NCBI RefSeq assembly: GCF_001659605.2
Contig: NC_035170.2
Location: 20,971,190-21,035,189, forward strand
DNA length: 64,000 nt
Source of the DNA: Manihot esculenta
Taxonomy: Eukaryota; Streptophyta; Magnoliopsida; Malpighiales; Euphorbiaceae
Direction of reading: 5' to 3'
Both the position numbers and the translations under genes were made by a program. Positions 1 through 11,895 of this stretch are shown here, piece after piece; position 1 is the first letter of the stretch, and every line of letters starts with the position of its first letter. The notes under the pieces are model-generated. The model saw only the letters and a program-made list of their open reading frames with translations. It searched no databases and was not told where the DNA came from.

Positions 1-775
1 TGAGAGCTAGTCTCCCTTTTCCTTGCCAAGCACATTAGTTTTTTCTACCCCTTCCAGACAAAGGAGACTTCTTGTCTTTGGGGACTTTTTGACTTTATTC
101 TGCTAGAGTTAGCCTTATACTCACATCCACAATTGTCACGGTTTCATATTTTGACACTGGCCTGGAACCGTGCGGCACTTGGTTTGAACTCTTTTCAAGC
201 CAAGTCAGCCAAGCTCTCTACGCGTACACATGGACAAAGGAACGTAAAGGTTAGGACCTCCTGCCCCATTCCCATAAAAACGGGAAAAACCACAATTATC
301 ATATAAAAATATCATGATTCGATAATGATAGCAATACAAGCACATCAACAAGCAACCAAGCACAGAGATTTATTGAATGGGCTACTTATTTTATTCCAAG
401 GGCAAAATAGTCATTACACAATCATGTCAACGATCCATTCCCAACTTGCAGACAGGGGGGAACGCCTATAAGAAGAGAAGGCACAATCCAAGGACTCAAC
501 AAGTCTACGGTGGTTAGTCGGGCCCAGCCCTTGCTGGTGGTCAACTAGTCACTCCCCCCTAAAGAGCCTTAAGAACAAGTAGAATATGGTGGGAGGAGAC
601 ATCAATATGTCTGAGGTGACACCCCCTTTAATAAATAAATAAAAAGGAATTACAAGAAATCGACACGACCATTTTCTTACTACTAATTTCTATTAATTTA
701 TCCCAATATTGTTTTTCAGAAATTCTAATATTGAAAAATTACAGTTTTGGTCCCTAAAACTCTATGACCTTGACA
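1..775 (-). mobile_element. 3' LTR (partial) of a chromovirus Ty3/gypsy element
   Basis: The element runs on the minus strand. Its LTR begins (minus) with TGTCAAGG at 775, directly after a purine-rich tract, and continues past the left window edge, so the LTR is incomplete here. No ORF of note lies in it. Calling it an LTR rests on the order integrase C-terminus, stop, polypurine tract, TG, as expected for the 3' end of a Ty3 element. The sequence is unrelated to the Tekay-type LTRs that dominate the right half of the window. Confidence 0.75.
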
Positions 776-785
776 CTCCCCACTT
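776..785 (-). other. Polypurine tract of the 1-1410 chromovirus
   Basis: On the minus strand the tract reads AAGTGGGGAG and is followed at once by TGTCAAGG, the LTR start. This is the usual primer site for plus-strand cDNA synthesis in LTR retrotransposons. Confidence 0.7.
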
Positions 786-1410
786 AAATGGTTGACGTCC
801 TCGTCGACTGAGCATTAATGAAGTCCACAATCTTGTGTGCATATGCCTATAAGCTTTACTCCTTCTCCCAACTGGTTTCTTCAACACCAAGGCCGTTCCA
901 CTTGATAAGGTACTCTTTGTGTGGTGGACGCTTGGTGGACTTGACGACTCGTTCTGCTAAGATTTCTTCAACTCCTTGATTGACAGGTGGTGCGCCGGTT
1001 ACTGCTGGTCGTGATGTTATGTTACGGCTTGCATCAGACTCATCGGCATTATATGGATTTAATTTGCTGACGTGAAATACTGGGTGGACTGTCATCCACT
1101 TCGGAGGTTCGATCCTGTAAGAGGTTGGTCCAATCTTGGCGACTACTGGTACTGGTCCTTCATACTTACGGACTAATCTCTTGTCACGGTTGCGGAGGAA
1201 TCTCAGCTGCTCTGGCAATAGCTTCACTATCACCAAGTCACCAACTATGAACTCCTGTAGGCGCCGGTTCTCATCTGCCCATTTCTTCATATGACTCTTA
1301 GCTTTCTCCAGCTGAGCGCGGGCAAGCTCCACATTTTGTCTCCACTCCTTACTTAACTGGAATGCTTTCGGATTGCAGCCTGAATAAGGCCCATCTATAT
1401 TCAGGCCCAT
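784..1410 (-). pseudogene. Ty3/gypsy polyprotein fragment: integrase C-terminus plus chromodomain
   Basis: The open part (856-1410) encodes the end of a Ty3/gypsy polyprotein: a basic integrase tail, the GPF/Y-like segment (KYEGPVPVVAKIGPTSYRI), the motif HPVFHVSKLNPY typical of chromoviruses, then a chromodomain (ILAERVV, EYLIKWNG, ETSWEKE). Everything upstream of the integrase tail is missing; the left junction lies near 1410-1460 where a short GGCCCATCTAT repeat occurs. A TAA at 856 and a further in-frame TAG, followed by more chromodomain-like residues to a TAA at 784, show that the reading frame is broken. The family normally uses the chromodomain to steer integration to heterochromatin. 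The fragment cannot be functional. Confidence 0.85.
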
Positions 1411-1462
1411 CTATGTTATAAGGTGCCGTATTTACTCTTTTATTTATTGGCATATCCGATAG

Positions 1463-4400
1463 CACTACAAAAAAAAGAAAAACAGTGATTTAATAACCAA
1501 AATTTTAATCGCTAAATAAAGAGAATTTGATTGCTATTCACAAATAATGATCGTTTAGCGACCAAAACACAATGATCGGTGTTTGATCAATCGCTATTTT
1601 AGCAACCAACTTTTGGTCATTAATCAGTTGTCATAATAGATTCGACATCAAAAAATTGTAATCACTAAATTAGTAGTAAATTGGTTGTTAAAATTTAGTT
1701 GCAAAATGATCGCTAAATGATCGTCATTTGGTCGCTACTTCATCAATAATTGATTAGTATATGGAAGATAAATGTTATTATTTGATCGCTATTTTGTCGT
1801 AAATTTGTAGTAAGGTAATTGTTATTTTGTTCACATTTGTACACGGTTGGTCGCTAATAGGTTGTTGAATTATCAATAATAACAGCATTTGAATCTAATT
1901 TGTATTTTTTTCCTAATAAATTCATAAACTTGTTGTAATAACAATATGTATACATACATTACAAGACATAAAATATTAAAAATAATATATACACATATAT
2001 TTCATTCTATAATTCTGCAATCTAAAATACCAAAACACCAACATAGTCCAATACTAAAAAATATAAAATATTAAAAATATATAATAGACCCAAATAGTGT
2101 CAAGAAGTTCATGCATTTAAGAAGTACTAAAAAGTAAAACAATTAAATAATAAATTCATATCATAAATTGAGAAGCTGGTCTCATGCTAATCCATATGTG
2201 AATCACTAAGGGATCCATGAGCTGGATGGAGTCAGATGATGATGGCATCAACGAGGAAGCCGTCTCATCTTTGATGCTTGTAGTTCTTCACGGATTTGAA
2301 CTATCATGCGATTTTGGAACCCGTCGATGCCTCATGTAAACACGTGACTCAAAATAATAAGCACAAAAGGAAGATGCTTCTTCTATCAAGTATGCATTAG
2401 CAATTGATCCTTCGACTTTGACTTTATTTTTAATATTCTTTTTAATGCATATCCTTCGACTTTGACTTTATTTTTAATATTCTTCTTTAAAATTCTATAG
2501 TACATGTATTATAGAATAAATTAGCATACAAGATATCTATAGTAAATAAATATATATTAAAATAGAAAAATGAGAGGAGAAATTAAAAAATGTAACAATA
2601 AAACATTTACGGTTAATAACACTATAAATATAATTAAGTAAAGATTGATTCGTAGCCACTTACCATTTGGCCATACCTACTTGATAAGGTAGTTTCTAAT
2701 TGCTAGCATGTATTGTTAGGGGTGAAACCATTTGGCCTCAATATGAATATAGACTTGCAAATGCTAGCAATATATATAGATAATAATTTCTGCATCGGAA
2801 AAGGATGGGATGATTAAAAGATATATGTAGGAAAGATCCTATACTCATTGTGTTAAAGTTTTAGGTTGAATGTAGTGTCATTTTATATGTATTTTACGCT
2901 CTCTAAATTGGTAATTTGAGTTTCTACGAGGTTTGTTGGAAATTAATTATTTAAATTTGCAGTGTCCTACTTGAAAGTTGGCTAATGCACGTAGTCATGA
3001 GCATATTTACATTCAGACTTTGAAATTGCAGCTATTATCATTCAACTTCCAGTTGCAAATAAAGAAAGATTGAAATACAAAAGAGATTCAGATTTATTAA
3101 GTTCTGTCATTGGTATGATTAGTCAGTAGTTTTAAATAGATTCTGAAGTTTGTACAGGGAAGAAAGTAGAAAATTCCAAAATTATTTAGCTGGTTCCCTA
3201 CAATTAGAGGCAGTTGGATGAATTTCAAAATTATTTTATAGTAAATTATGTTGCTTCATTAACAAAACAATTAAATTTTTATTAAATAAAATAATACAGT
3301 GTTTACTAATGAGTATTAGTCGAGTAATATTAGAATTTTTTAAGAATTATAAAAATAGCAAGTGCAAGAGTTCAGCAAGAGTAATATTAGTTGAGTAATA
3401 TTAGAATTGTTCAAGTATTAATTGAGTAATATTAAAATTTTTTATATACATATATTTATTCTAACTTAATAATTAAGTTCCCATTAATATGAACTCTCCA
3501 CTCTATAATTCAGCAAGAGTTTCTAATTTTTTGCACAATTTCCAACTTGTGAGGTTCAGTGAGATGGCAATACATAATGTCTTCTGTATTGCATACTACA
3601 GAAGCCTCTAGTGATAACAGGGAGGAAAGAAGCAAGCAGTTGCCCCATTGCAATTCACTGAAAGTACTCATTGAGGAGGAAATGCAATTTTCCATTGAAG
3701 CAGCCAAGGGAGGAAAAGAATAAGAAAATCTTCAAGAAAATGGAAGAGATCCAACAATCTATGTGCTCAGTTCTCTCTTTTCTCCAATTGGTCGGGTATA
3801 ATTATAGACTAAACTTGTTTGCTTGATAATGCAAAATGGCTCTTTCCAAGAAACAAAGATTCGGTTTGGATGGACTACAAGCAAAAGGGATATTTATTGA
3901 AGTACCATTTAAGGATTACAATTGACTCAGTTTTTGGCCTTGTGTGACTAGTTTAGGAGAGTCTAGAGTTCTTGCATGAATGAGGTATCAATTCTGCAGC
4001 AAGAGGGTAACTGCATATGAAGATGAAAGATCCTTGCATGCCCAACACATACACAGCCACATATACAGTACAAAGGCCACAAATTCAACTCACAAATTCA
4101 ACACATACACAACCAGTAGTTTTACTCATCTTGTCCCTTATCACGTATACAAAGTTTGTCCCAACACATACGCAACCAAATTATAATGTCCCAAGCATCA
4201 CTACACAACTGCATATTCACAATCCAAGCATCACAATCCAGCAAATAGTTTTACACATACACATACAACATTACGTTAGTACATAATACACATTCCTTAT
4301 CTCCAACCCGTAAGTATACAGTAAAATAAAGGCCACATATACAGTAAACATAAAAAAATCTAAGTTAAGAAATATAAAAAAGAAAAAAGAATTAAAAAGA

Positions 4401-5782
4401 CAAATTCTTAAGAGATAGTAAGAAAAAGGGCAAATTTGAGAAAAACACACGAGGCTGCTTAGAAAACAAAAATGAAAAGGGAAAGAAAAGGCAGAGTAAA
4501 GAACCAAAAGGGCATTAAGAAATGAACTTTTTTTGGAAGAGAAGGCACGAGGAAATTGGCTTCAACAACAAAAAGGATAAAGGGGGAAAACAACATCTTT
4601 CGCGAATGAGGACATTGTTCACCCTAGGTTCTTATTATTGTGCAGATTCTACTCTATCAAGTAGAAACAAGCATCAAGCAGCTAAATTATGTAATTTAGC
4701 AGATTTTTTTTTTTAAAGAATGAAAATGAAAAGATAGAAATCTTGCACCAATTGTAGCAGAAAGAAGAATGCAGAATTCTATGAATTTTGCCCAAAAGAA
4801 GCATGAACAACCCATTACAACTGAGGTGGAGATAATAAAAACAGAAGTAGGAACCCATATTGAAAAAGGAAAAATCAATAAAAACTCACCTGGTGAGAAA
4901 CAAATGGAGGAGTTGAGAGAATTAAGACAAAGAGTGACAAACTGACACTGAAACAGAAACAAGCAGCAGGCTTAGTAGTGGAGTGGTGGGCCTTCTCTTC
5001 TATCTGTGGAAATTTAAAGAGAAGGGACAGTGATAAATCCAACATAAGGAGCAAAAGCGGAGCAGAGATCGGCGACTAAATGCGAAACCTTATCTGAACG
5101 CATAAGACCAGCAACAATGGATTTACTTGGACTGACGACACGACGCGAACCACAGCATAGGCGACTGGATGCGACGGCAGCGACTCACTGGCAAAGGACC
5201 TCCTTCTTCGCAGGAAACAAATGGCGAGGAATAGATATTCAAGATGGAGCAGGAAAGAAAAGAATGTCAATGCTGGGTATTTCCCAACAATTCAAAATGA
5301 CGTAGTTTTGTAAGAAAATAAATAACTTATTTATTTAAAATCAATTAAGAATGATGTCGTTTTATCTGACGACCGAACCATACACGCTTGATTGATGATT
5401 GATTGCTAATATTTCGTTGCTATTTAATTGCTACCAAAACCAACGACATCGTTTTAAGGAAAAAATTTTTTTTTTAATGACCATATATTAGTTATTGATT
5501 TATGTTACAGTATTCGCAAATTAATCGTCCAATGCAACTAACGGCCATACCAAAAACGTACTAAAATGGTTACTAATTTTGTCGCTATTATTTTCTATTA
5601 TTCAATCCTGCCATAATTAGCGACAAATTTAAAATTTGATCATTATTTAGCAACCCTTCAATAACCAATTTTCTATCGCAACACATTTTATTAAAGATAA
5701 ATCTCGGTTTATTCTCACTGTAGTAGATAATTATTGATATTGATTAAATATTTTAGTCGCTAAATTATTTTTTTTTAGTGTG
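1463..5782. mobile_element. CACTA-like DNA transposon, degenerate or non-autonomous
   Basis: The left end is CACTACAAAAAAAAG preceded by TAG. A weaker right end, T-rich and finishing AGTGTG, is followed by TAG, giving a possible 3-bp target duplication. Both subterminal zones (about 1490-1880 and 5340-5780) are dense in GCGAC/TCGCTAAAT/TTGGTCGCTA motifs in both orientations, the usual transposase-binding layout of CACTA elements. The interior (1.9-5.3 kb) is AT-rich, with only short open frames and no recognisable transposase. The 4.3-kb size fits a deletion derivative. The right end is less certain because the terminal bases are altered. Confidence 0.6.
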
Positions 5783-5916
5783 TAGAAATCTTTTAGAAAT
5801 ATTATAAATTTGTCATTTTGTATCTTTATATTGTTTTGTTATGAAATTCAACAAAGAATCCAGAGAGTTGGCTTCCCTTCTCACCTGTACATGATGGTTG
5901 CATTTATCTGACAAAT

Positions 5917-6366
5917 TGATACAGAACTATTTAGACTCCGTTAGGAGTTTTAACCAATATCGTTTGGCTAAAACGAAATAAGAGAAAAGATAGGCTAGAA
6001 AACTAAAAGTCTTTTTGAAATTCCTCAAAAATTGAAAAGTGGGTTTCTAATAGCCAAGAGAGGCTATTTATAATAGAAATAAAATCCTAATATGCAAAAT
6101 AATCCTAATCTTAATAGGAGTCTAAAATCCTAATAGCCAAGGGAGGCTATTTACAATAGAAATAAAATTCTAATATGTAAAAATAATCATAATCCTAATA
6201 GGAGTCTAAAATCCTAATAGCCAAGGGAGGATATTTACAATAGAAACAAAACCCTAATATGCAAAATTATAAAAATACTAAAAATATCCAAAAATAATAA
6301 TTAAAATATAAAAGTTAACTCCGGTCCAAGTCTGCTGTAAAATCCAAGGCTAGTTGCCCCGTGTCA
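5917..6366 (-). repeat. 3' LTR of the deleted gypsy element
   Basis: 450 bp and nearly identical to 7715-8164. On the plus strand it begins TGATACAG and ends CGTGTCA. It contains about three tandem copies of a roughly 90-bp unit with the core CCAAGGGAGGCTATTTACAA (about 6040-6260). The polyprotein frame runs about 50 bp into this LTR before its stop at 6315. Confidence 0.92.
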
Positions 6367-7688
6367 TTCCCTTCCACTTGTAAAGAACTCGTCCTCGAGT
6401 TGTCATCAGCAGGGTAGTACTGAAATAGATCTACCACATTAAACGTCTTGGAAATTTTCATTTCAAGTGAGAGGTCAAGAACATAGGCATTGTCATTGAT
6501 CTTCTGAATGATCCGGAATGGACCAATCTTCTTGGCATCAAGCTTTTTCTGTCCTCCACCACGCTCCTTGCGTAAATACACCATAACTTGGTCACCGACA
6601 TTGAAGGACTTGAAACGCCTATATTTATCAGCTGTAACTTTATATTTGTCATCGGCTTCTGTAAGGTATTGTTGTACCTGTTTGAAAACATCCACGTGCT
6701 GCTTTGCCAAGTTGCTTGCTGCAATACTGTTGTAAGCAAATTCCACCTGGTCTTGGAGGTTTTCACTCTCCTTTGGACTCATCTTGTAATGAGGCAGATT
6801 CGGTAATTTTGATCCAGGAATGAGATCAATCTAATGTTGAATATCCCGCGGAGGTGGAAGCTTTGATGATTCCTCCACTATCTTAGGAAACTCCTTCAAC
6901 AGCTCTTTGACGGGTGGTGGTAAAGATGGTGCATCCTCCATTGTACTTTTTTCTCTCACCAATAAAGTCAGTGTGCCCCCAGATTTCTCAACTGCGCCTG
7001 ATAGCTTGTGCACTCTCGTAGAAATAGCAACAACATTCTTCTCTTCCACTTTAGAATGTTTCGCAGAACCGGAAGGCAAGATAGTAATCTTCTTTTGATT
7101 CCACGTGAACGTGTATGAATTCTCCTTCCCTTTATGCAAAGCATCAACATCGAACTGCCAAGGGCGACCTAGCAAAATTCCACAGCAATCCATATCCACA
7201 ACATCACAATTAACAAGTTCAGTATAAGATTTACCGATCGAGATAGGCACGCTGCAGATTCTGTTGACCTCAATTGTCGGACCTTCCTTAATCCATCCGA
7301 CTTTGTATGGTGAGGGGTGAGGCTGTGTAGGCAACTGTAATTTTTCTACCAATTGCTTAGCTATCAAATTCTCACAACTACAGCTATCGATAATTAGCCT
7401 GCAAATTGCCTCTCCTACTTGACACTTGGCCTGAAAAATCTTCCTCCTTTGCGTCTCATCCTCCTGTTTGGTTGAGCATAAGATTTTCTTCACTACATAG
7501 GTGACTACCTTTCCCTTAATGTCGACCACAAGATTGGCGGCCACAGGATTGGCGACTGGTTGGGGGTGTGCGGTGGCGGCGGCGGGTTGGTGGATTCCCT
7601 GCTGCAAGGTCAATTGTCCGATCATCTCCCTCAATTCTGCCAAAGATGCCTCAATCGCAGCAAGTCGCGCCTCTTGGTTATCTGCCAT
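6315..7688 (-). pseudogene. Gag-start/protease/RT-start/integrase-end fusion polyprotein, one nonsense codon
   Basis: From the ATG at 7688 (MADNQEARLAAIEASL) the frame encodes a short coiled-coil-like gag start, then an aspartic protease domain (CRLIIDSCSCENLIAKQLVE; the usual D-S/T-G is D-S-C here), the segment GILLGRPWQFD, and the first motifs of RT (LPPPRDIQH then [15 protein letters not shown]). A TAG at 6831-6833 sits where a Gln is expected. Beyond it the same frame continues and jumps from RT start (ENLQDQVE) to the integrase end ([32 protein letters not shown]), finishing at 6315 inside the 3' LTR. Apart from the TAG the fusion keeps one frame, so the large internal deletion is in frame. 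Function is unlikely given the altered protease motif and missing RT and integrase cores. Confidence 0.85.
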
Positions 7689-7698
7689 GGTCGAACTT

Positions 7699-7711
7699 CG
7701 CTCTGATACCA
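7699..7711 (-). other. Primer-binding site (initiator Met tRNA)
   Basis: The minus strand reads TGGTATCAGAGCG, matching 12 of 13 bases of the usual site complementary to the 3' end of plant initiator Met tRNA. It lies 3 nt after the end of the 5' LTR and about 10 nt before the gag ATG. Confidence 0.85.
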
Positions 7712-7714
7712 ATC

Positions 7715-8164
7715 TGATATAGGACTATTTAGACTCCGTCAGGAGTTTTAACCAATATCGTTTGGCTAAAACGAAATAAGAGAAAAGATAGGCTAGAAGA
7801 CTAAAAGTCTTATTGAAATTCCTCAAAGATTGAAAAGTGGGTTTCTAATAGCCAAGAGAGGCTATTTATAATAGAAATAAAATCATAATATGCAAAATAA
7901 TCATAATCCTAATAGGAGTCTAAAATCCTAATAGCCAAGGGAGGCTATTTACAATAGAAATAAAATTCTAATATGCAAAAATAATTCTAATCCTAATAGG
8001 AGTCTAAAATCCTAATAGTCAAGGGAGGATATTTACAATAGAAACAAAATCCTAATATGCAAAATTATAAAAATACTAAAAATATCCAAAAATAATAATT
8101 AAAATATAAAAGTTAACCCCGGTCCAAGTCTGCCGTAAAATCTAAGGCTAGTTGTCCCGTGTCA
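7715..8164 (-). repeat. 5' LTR of the deleted gypsy element
   Basis: 450 bp; pairs with 5917-6366 with only scattered substitutions by eye. On the plus strand it begins TGATATAG and ends CGTGTCA, followed by TSD CAAAT. It has the same internal tandem units of about 90 bp. Confidence 0.92.
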
Positions 8165-8255
8165 CAAATTCAGTAGAGATACTCAAAAAATATTATAGAT
8201 ATGTCATTTTATGTATTTTTTTAATATTTTATTAATAAATTCGATAAAGAAAAAG

Positions 8256-8447
8256 ATGAAATTCTCTTTTATGTTGTTTTTTATTTCTACATTTTTATTG
8301 TGCTTTTCTTATGGCTACATGCAAGTGAAGGTCGATACTCCTCATTTCATTCAAGTAGACGGTGTGACAAGAGACAATGGTGTATTTGGTGCAGAAGATG
8401 CTCATGTTATTAGATCTAATTCTAATAAAAGATTTAGACCTCTCTAA
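8256..8447 (+). CDS. Possible small secreted peptide (63 aa), unknown
   Basis: An ATG at 8256 opens a 63-residue frame with a textbook signal-peptide start (MKFSFMLFFISTFLLCFSYG), then a polar stretch (VKVDTPHFIQVDGV, then VFGAEDAHVI) and a basic end (RSNSNKRFRPL). No family is recognised. The flanks are AT-rich non-coding sequence, and the deleted gypsy element ends 92 bp upstream. About 60 bp just before the ORF (8170-8230) resembles 5785-5850 on the other side of that element, so the gypsy element may have landed in an older duplicated segment. It could be a genuine small-peptide gene, the first exon of a larger gene, or chance. Composition is less AT-biased than the surroundings, which slightly favours coding. 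Confidence 0.35.
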   Translation: MKFSFMLFFISTFLLCFSYGYMQVKVDTPHFIQVDGVTRDNGVFGAEDAHVIRSNSNKRFRPL

Positions 8448-11399
8448 TTGGGCTAAATTATAATTTTTTTATTTATATACGAGTCCAGACAGAGACGGAT
8501 CTAAGGAGGGCCAATGGGGCCATGGCCCCTTAAATTTTCAAAATTTATAGGGATATTTAGGTAATTTTACTTATAGTAGAAAAATTACTATTAAGTCCCT
8601 ATATATTTAAAAAAATTATTAATTAATTTTTATTCTAAAGTCACTCAATTAAAATATTTTCTACTTTATAAAATTAATTTTTTAATCTTTTTATCAAATA
8701 AATTCTGATATGCATTCAATACTATTTAATTCATTTAATTTTAGTCATTTATTTTATTTTGTTCCTCTAATTTTTTATTTTTTCCAATCAAAAAATTTAT
8801 TTTTCATCTTTAAAATTTCAATTTTAATATGTAATTTTTTTGAAATTATTTATTCATTACATAATTTAATTTTGTACGCTATTTTAATAATTATCTCACA
8901 TAATTAATTTTAAATTTATTTATATAATTGAAATTATTTATTAAACTATCTAAATTTAGAAAAATCAATTTTAAATTTTTATAAATAAAAATATTTTATG
9001 AATAATATTTTATTAATTAATGAATTTCATAGATTACTTAAATTTAAAAAATAATTTAATTTTAAAAATATAAATTTAATAAGTAATAGATTAGATAATT
9101 TAAATTTAAAAATATTTAAATATAAATCAAATATTATTTTTATAGGTAATAGGTGAGATTATTTAAATTTAAGAAAATAAAGTAGAAATATTGTTTCTAT
9201 ACCTACTGAGTTAGATAATTTAATAAAAAAAATAAATAAATTTTATAATAAATATTATATTAAATAGTTATATTATTTTAACAGTATTATTTTTTATGAA
9301 TTTGTATATCACAATCATAATAAAAAAATTTTTTTATAATAAATATTATTAAAATTTGATTTTATAATTAAATAAAAAATAAGTTATTCATCAGTTAAGT
9401 TTTTACTTTTATATTAAAAGATATATTTATAAACATTAAAAATAAAGATATTATTAATATATTTTAATTAATAAAAAATAAATAAATTTTAATTTAATCA
9501 TAATATTTTATTAATTTTTATAAATTTTTTAATATATATTTATTTTATATGTTTTATTTTACGTAATTATTCATTAAAATTGGATACTAAATAAAATTTT
9601 TAAATTCGTAGCCGGAATAAGAGGACCGGTAATTGGAATGTATATAAGGCGATATTCTTCTTTTAATTTACAATATAAAATTAAATTTATGACAAAATAA
9701 TATTTTATGATTAGACGCTATAGATAAATAATAAAATTTTTATTATAATTATTAAATATTATTAATATAAAAAAATATATTGTGATTTCACATACTTTCA
9801 ATTACGAATTTAAATTTAAATCTGTAACAAATATACACATATTTCTTTACATTATTAGCTAAAATATTTATGTCTTATCATTAAAATTTAATGAAATTAA
9901 TGAGAAATCATATTTTGTTAATAACAAAAAAATACATTTTTTTTTCACAAAATCAACCCATGCTTGATGCTTCTAATTTTGAGCAAAACTGCAAAACCAC
10001 AAATTACCTTTTTTTAATATAATTTTCTTATTTTTAATTGAACATTTAATGTTATTTTATTAAAATTTTATAGTGTTAATGGAAAACTATTATTTTACTA
10101 ATGGCGAAAAAATAAATAGTTCATATTATTACAAAGTAACCTCAAACTGTTGACTTGAAAATACATAAAATAATAGGAGTCTTATTTATAACAACCTCAT
10201 TTATTACTTTGCGAATATGCACCTATTTATAATTTTTCCCCATAATTTTTTTTTTAAATAAAAATTGAGAATTGAAGAAATAGAATCTGAGAACTCTCAA
10301 ATTTATTCAGATGCATTTACTATTAAATTTATTCAGATGTCCGTATCACTTTTATTTTTTAAATATTAATTTAATTTATTAATATTTTGAGAAATTAACA
10401 CTTACTAATTTAAAAATAAATTAGTAATGAAACAATATCATGATGATATATAAGAAAAAAATTTATTGTTTTTAATTATATTAAGTATTTTTTTTAATTC
10501 ATATAAAAAAATATGTTTATAATCGTTTTTAGAAAGAAGAGAGTATTAAAGAATAAATTTTTTTTAATTTTGGAAATTATTTAGTTTTATGAAAAAATTA
10601 TTCAAATTTTGATAAGTAATGGAAATGAATAGTTTAATAAGAAACTACTAAATAAAATTTATTAATTTAATTAATTTAATTATTTATTTAGTTCATAAAA
10701 ATAGACAACAATAAGTTTTTATAAGATTAAAAAAATATATTGCTTATTCACACAATTTACACGTTCACACTCTATAGATATTAAATAAAATTAAATGAAT
10801 AAATTAATTTTTATAAAAACAATAGAAAATCACAAGCACTCACAAGAATTTAGTTCGATAGTAATTATATTTAAATAAATCGGAGAGATTTTTCCATCCA
10901 GTCAAAAGATTTTTTTTTTTTATTGGATGAATTGACTTCTTGATCTTGGTGAATTGGAAGAAAAATCTTTTTTTTCTTATCAATTTTATCAATTATTTAA
11001 TACTTATTAGTCCTAATTTTAGTATTTTTTTTATTTTTTCTTCCGATTCAGGACTCAATATCAACCTCATATTATATTTTTTAAATTTCAGTCTTTATTT
11101 AAAAAAAATTAGAAAAATAGAAGATTAAATTAATTAAAAATTAAGAAACTGAGATGACATTGTTTTCTGAGACTCTTGATATGAAATGGAGTAAACCACT
11201 AGTTGCTTTATCCCATTTTCTCTTTTTATTGCCATTTAACCTAGTTAAGAAAAATCATGTTAAAATTATGAAATCATAATTAATAAAATTAAGATCGTTA
11301 TTTTATTTATTTTTTTATTTTTTATTTTAACTCTTTTAAAAGATCCGTCACATAAACGTGAAATTAATTCACCAATAAATAACTCTACTACTAAAAAAA
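8448..11399. other. AT-rich intergenic sequence, no gene seen
   Basis: About 3 kb of extremely AT-rich sequence with many stops in all frames. The only structured piece is at 8499-8540 (CAGAGACGGATCTAAGG, then GGGCCATGGCCCC), which resembles the end of an hAT-type element, but no matching second end was found. Nothing else is supported. Confidence 0.6.
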
Positions 11400-11459
11400 T
11401 ATGTGGAGAAAATAGGCAAAAATCAATTTATTTATGAACTATAGCATCTTGAATCATCT

Positions 11460-11895
11460 TCACCTTCTTCTTAGAGAAATAAAACAAGAAACAGCAGCAA
11501 AAATAATGGCCATAGCAATGGAACTCACATCATCAATAATGGCTGCAAATCTCATTTCTTGAAGATCCCAAAGAGTTGAAACACATATACACAACCCTTC
11601 AACTACTACTATCAACACTGCCATTGCTTCTGCTGCCTCTGCCTCTGCCTATCAACACATTTAACTTCAGCAGAAAAATTTAAAGAAAAAAAAAAGAATG
11701 CCAAAATAAGATAAAAAAAGAATTTGAAATTGATCTGAAATTGGATGTTTGCTAATTTTAATTAACCAGATGAATAGATGTAGCTTCCAGGATGCTTCCT
11801 GGTAATTTCTTGGTGATCCAAGTACAGGTCAGGCACTGGTGGTTGTCATCAATTGACACTTGTGGCAATGTCCCATTGAAAATTACCCATAAAAG
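11460..11895 (-). pseudogene. Gene-like island: two short open segments, unknown product
   Basis: This is a less AT-rich block inside an AT desert. On the minus strand 11624-11460 encodes 54 residues ending in stop (MAVLIVVVEGLCICVSTLWD, later IAMAIIFAAVSCFISLRRR), with two hydrophobic stretches like a membrane C-terminus; open codons (AEAEAAEA) extend upstream to an AG. About 130 bp upstream, 11895-11758 is open for 45 codons (FNGTLPQVSIDDNHQCL, then TWITKKLPGSILEATSI). The plus strand there is also open and shows an acceptor-like CAG at 11767-11769 and a donor-like AAAAG/GTAAGG near 11895, so the strand is uncertain. No family is recognised. It may be the last exons of a decayed gene, or chance. 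Confidence 0.25.

Larger units (their letters stand above)
5917..8164 (-). mobile_element. Internally deleted Ty3/gypsy retrotransposon, TSD CAAAT
   Basis: A complete small element of 2,248 bp with two 450-bp LTRs (5917-6366 and 7715-8164). The 5-bp CAAAT lies on both sides (5912-5916 and 8165-8169). The minus strand shows, in order: 5' LTR, a PBS matching initiator Met tRNA, the start of gag fused to protease, the very start of RT joined to the integrase C-terminus, a polypurine tract (6367-6377), and the 3' LTR. Most of gag, RT, RNase H and the integrase core are gone, so it would need enzymes from a full-length relative. Intact ends, PBS and PPT suggest it may have moved as a non-autonomous unit. 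Confidence 0.92.

Noticed and set aside
3510..5305. Short open frames in the first CACTA-like element
   Set aside because: Low-complexity AT-rich frames with no transposase or host motif recognised.
8499..8545. hAT-like end CAGAGACGGATCTAAGG
   Set aside because: No matching second terminus or 8-bp duplication was found nearby, so no element is called.
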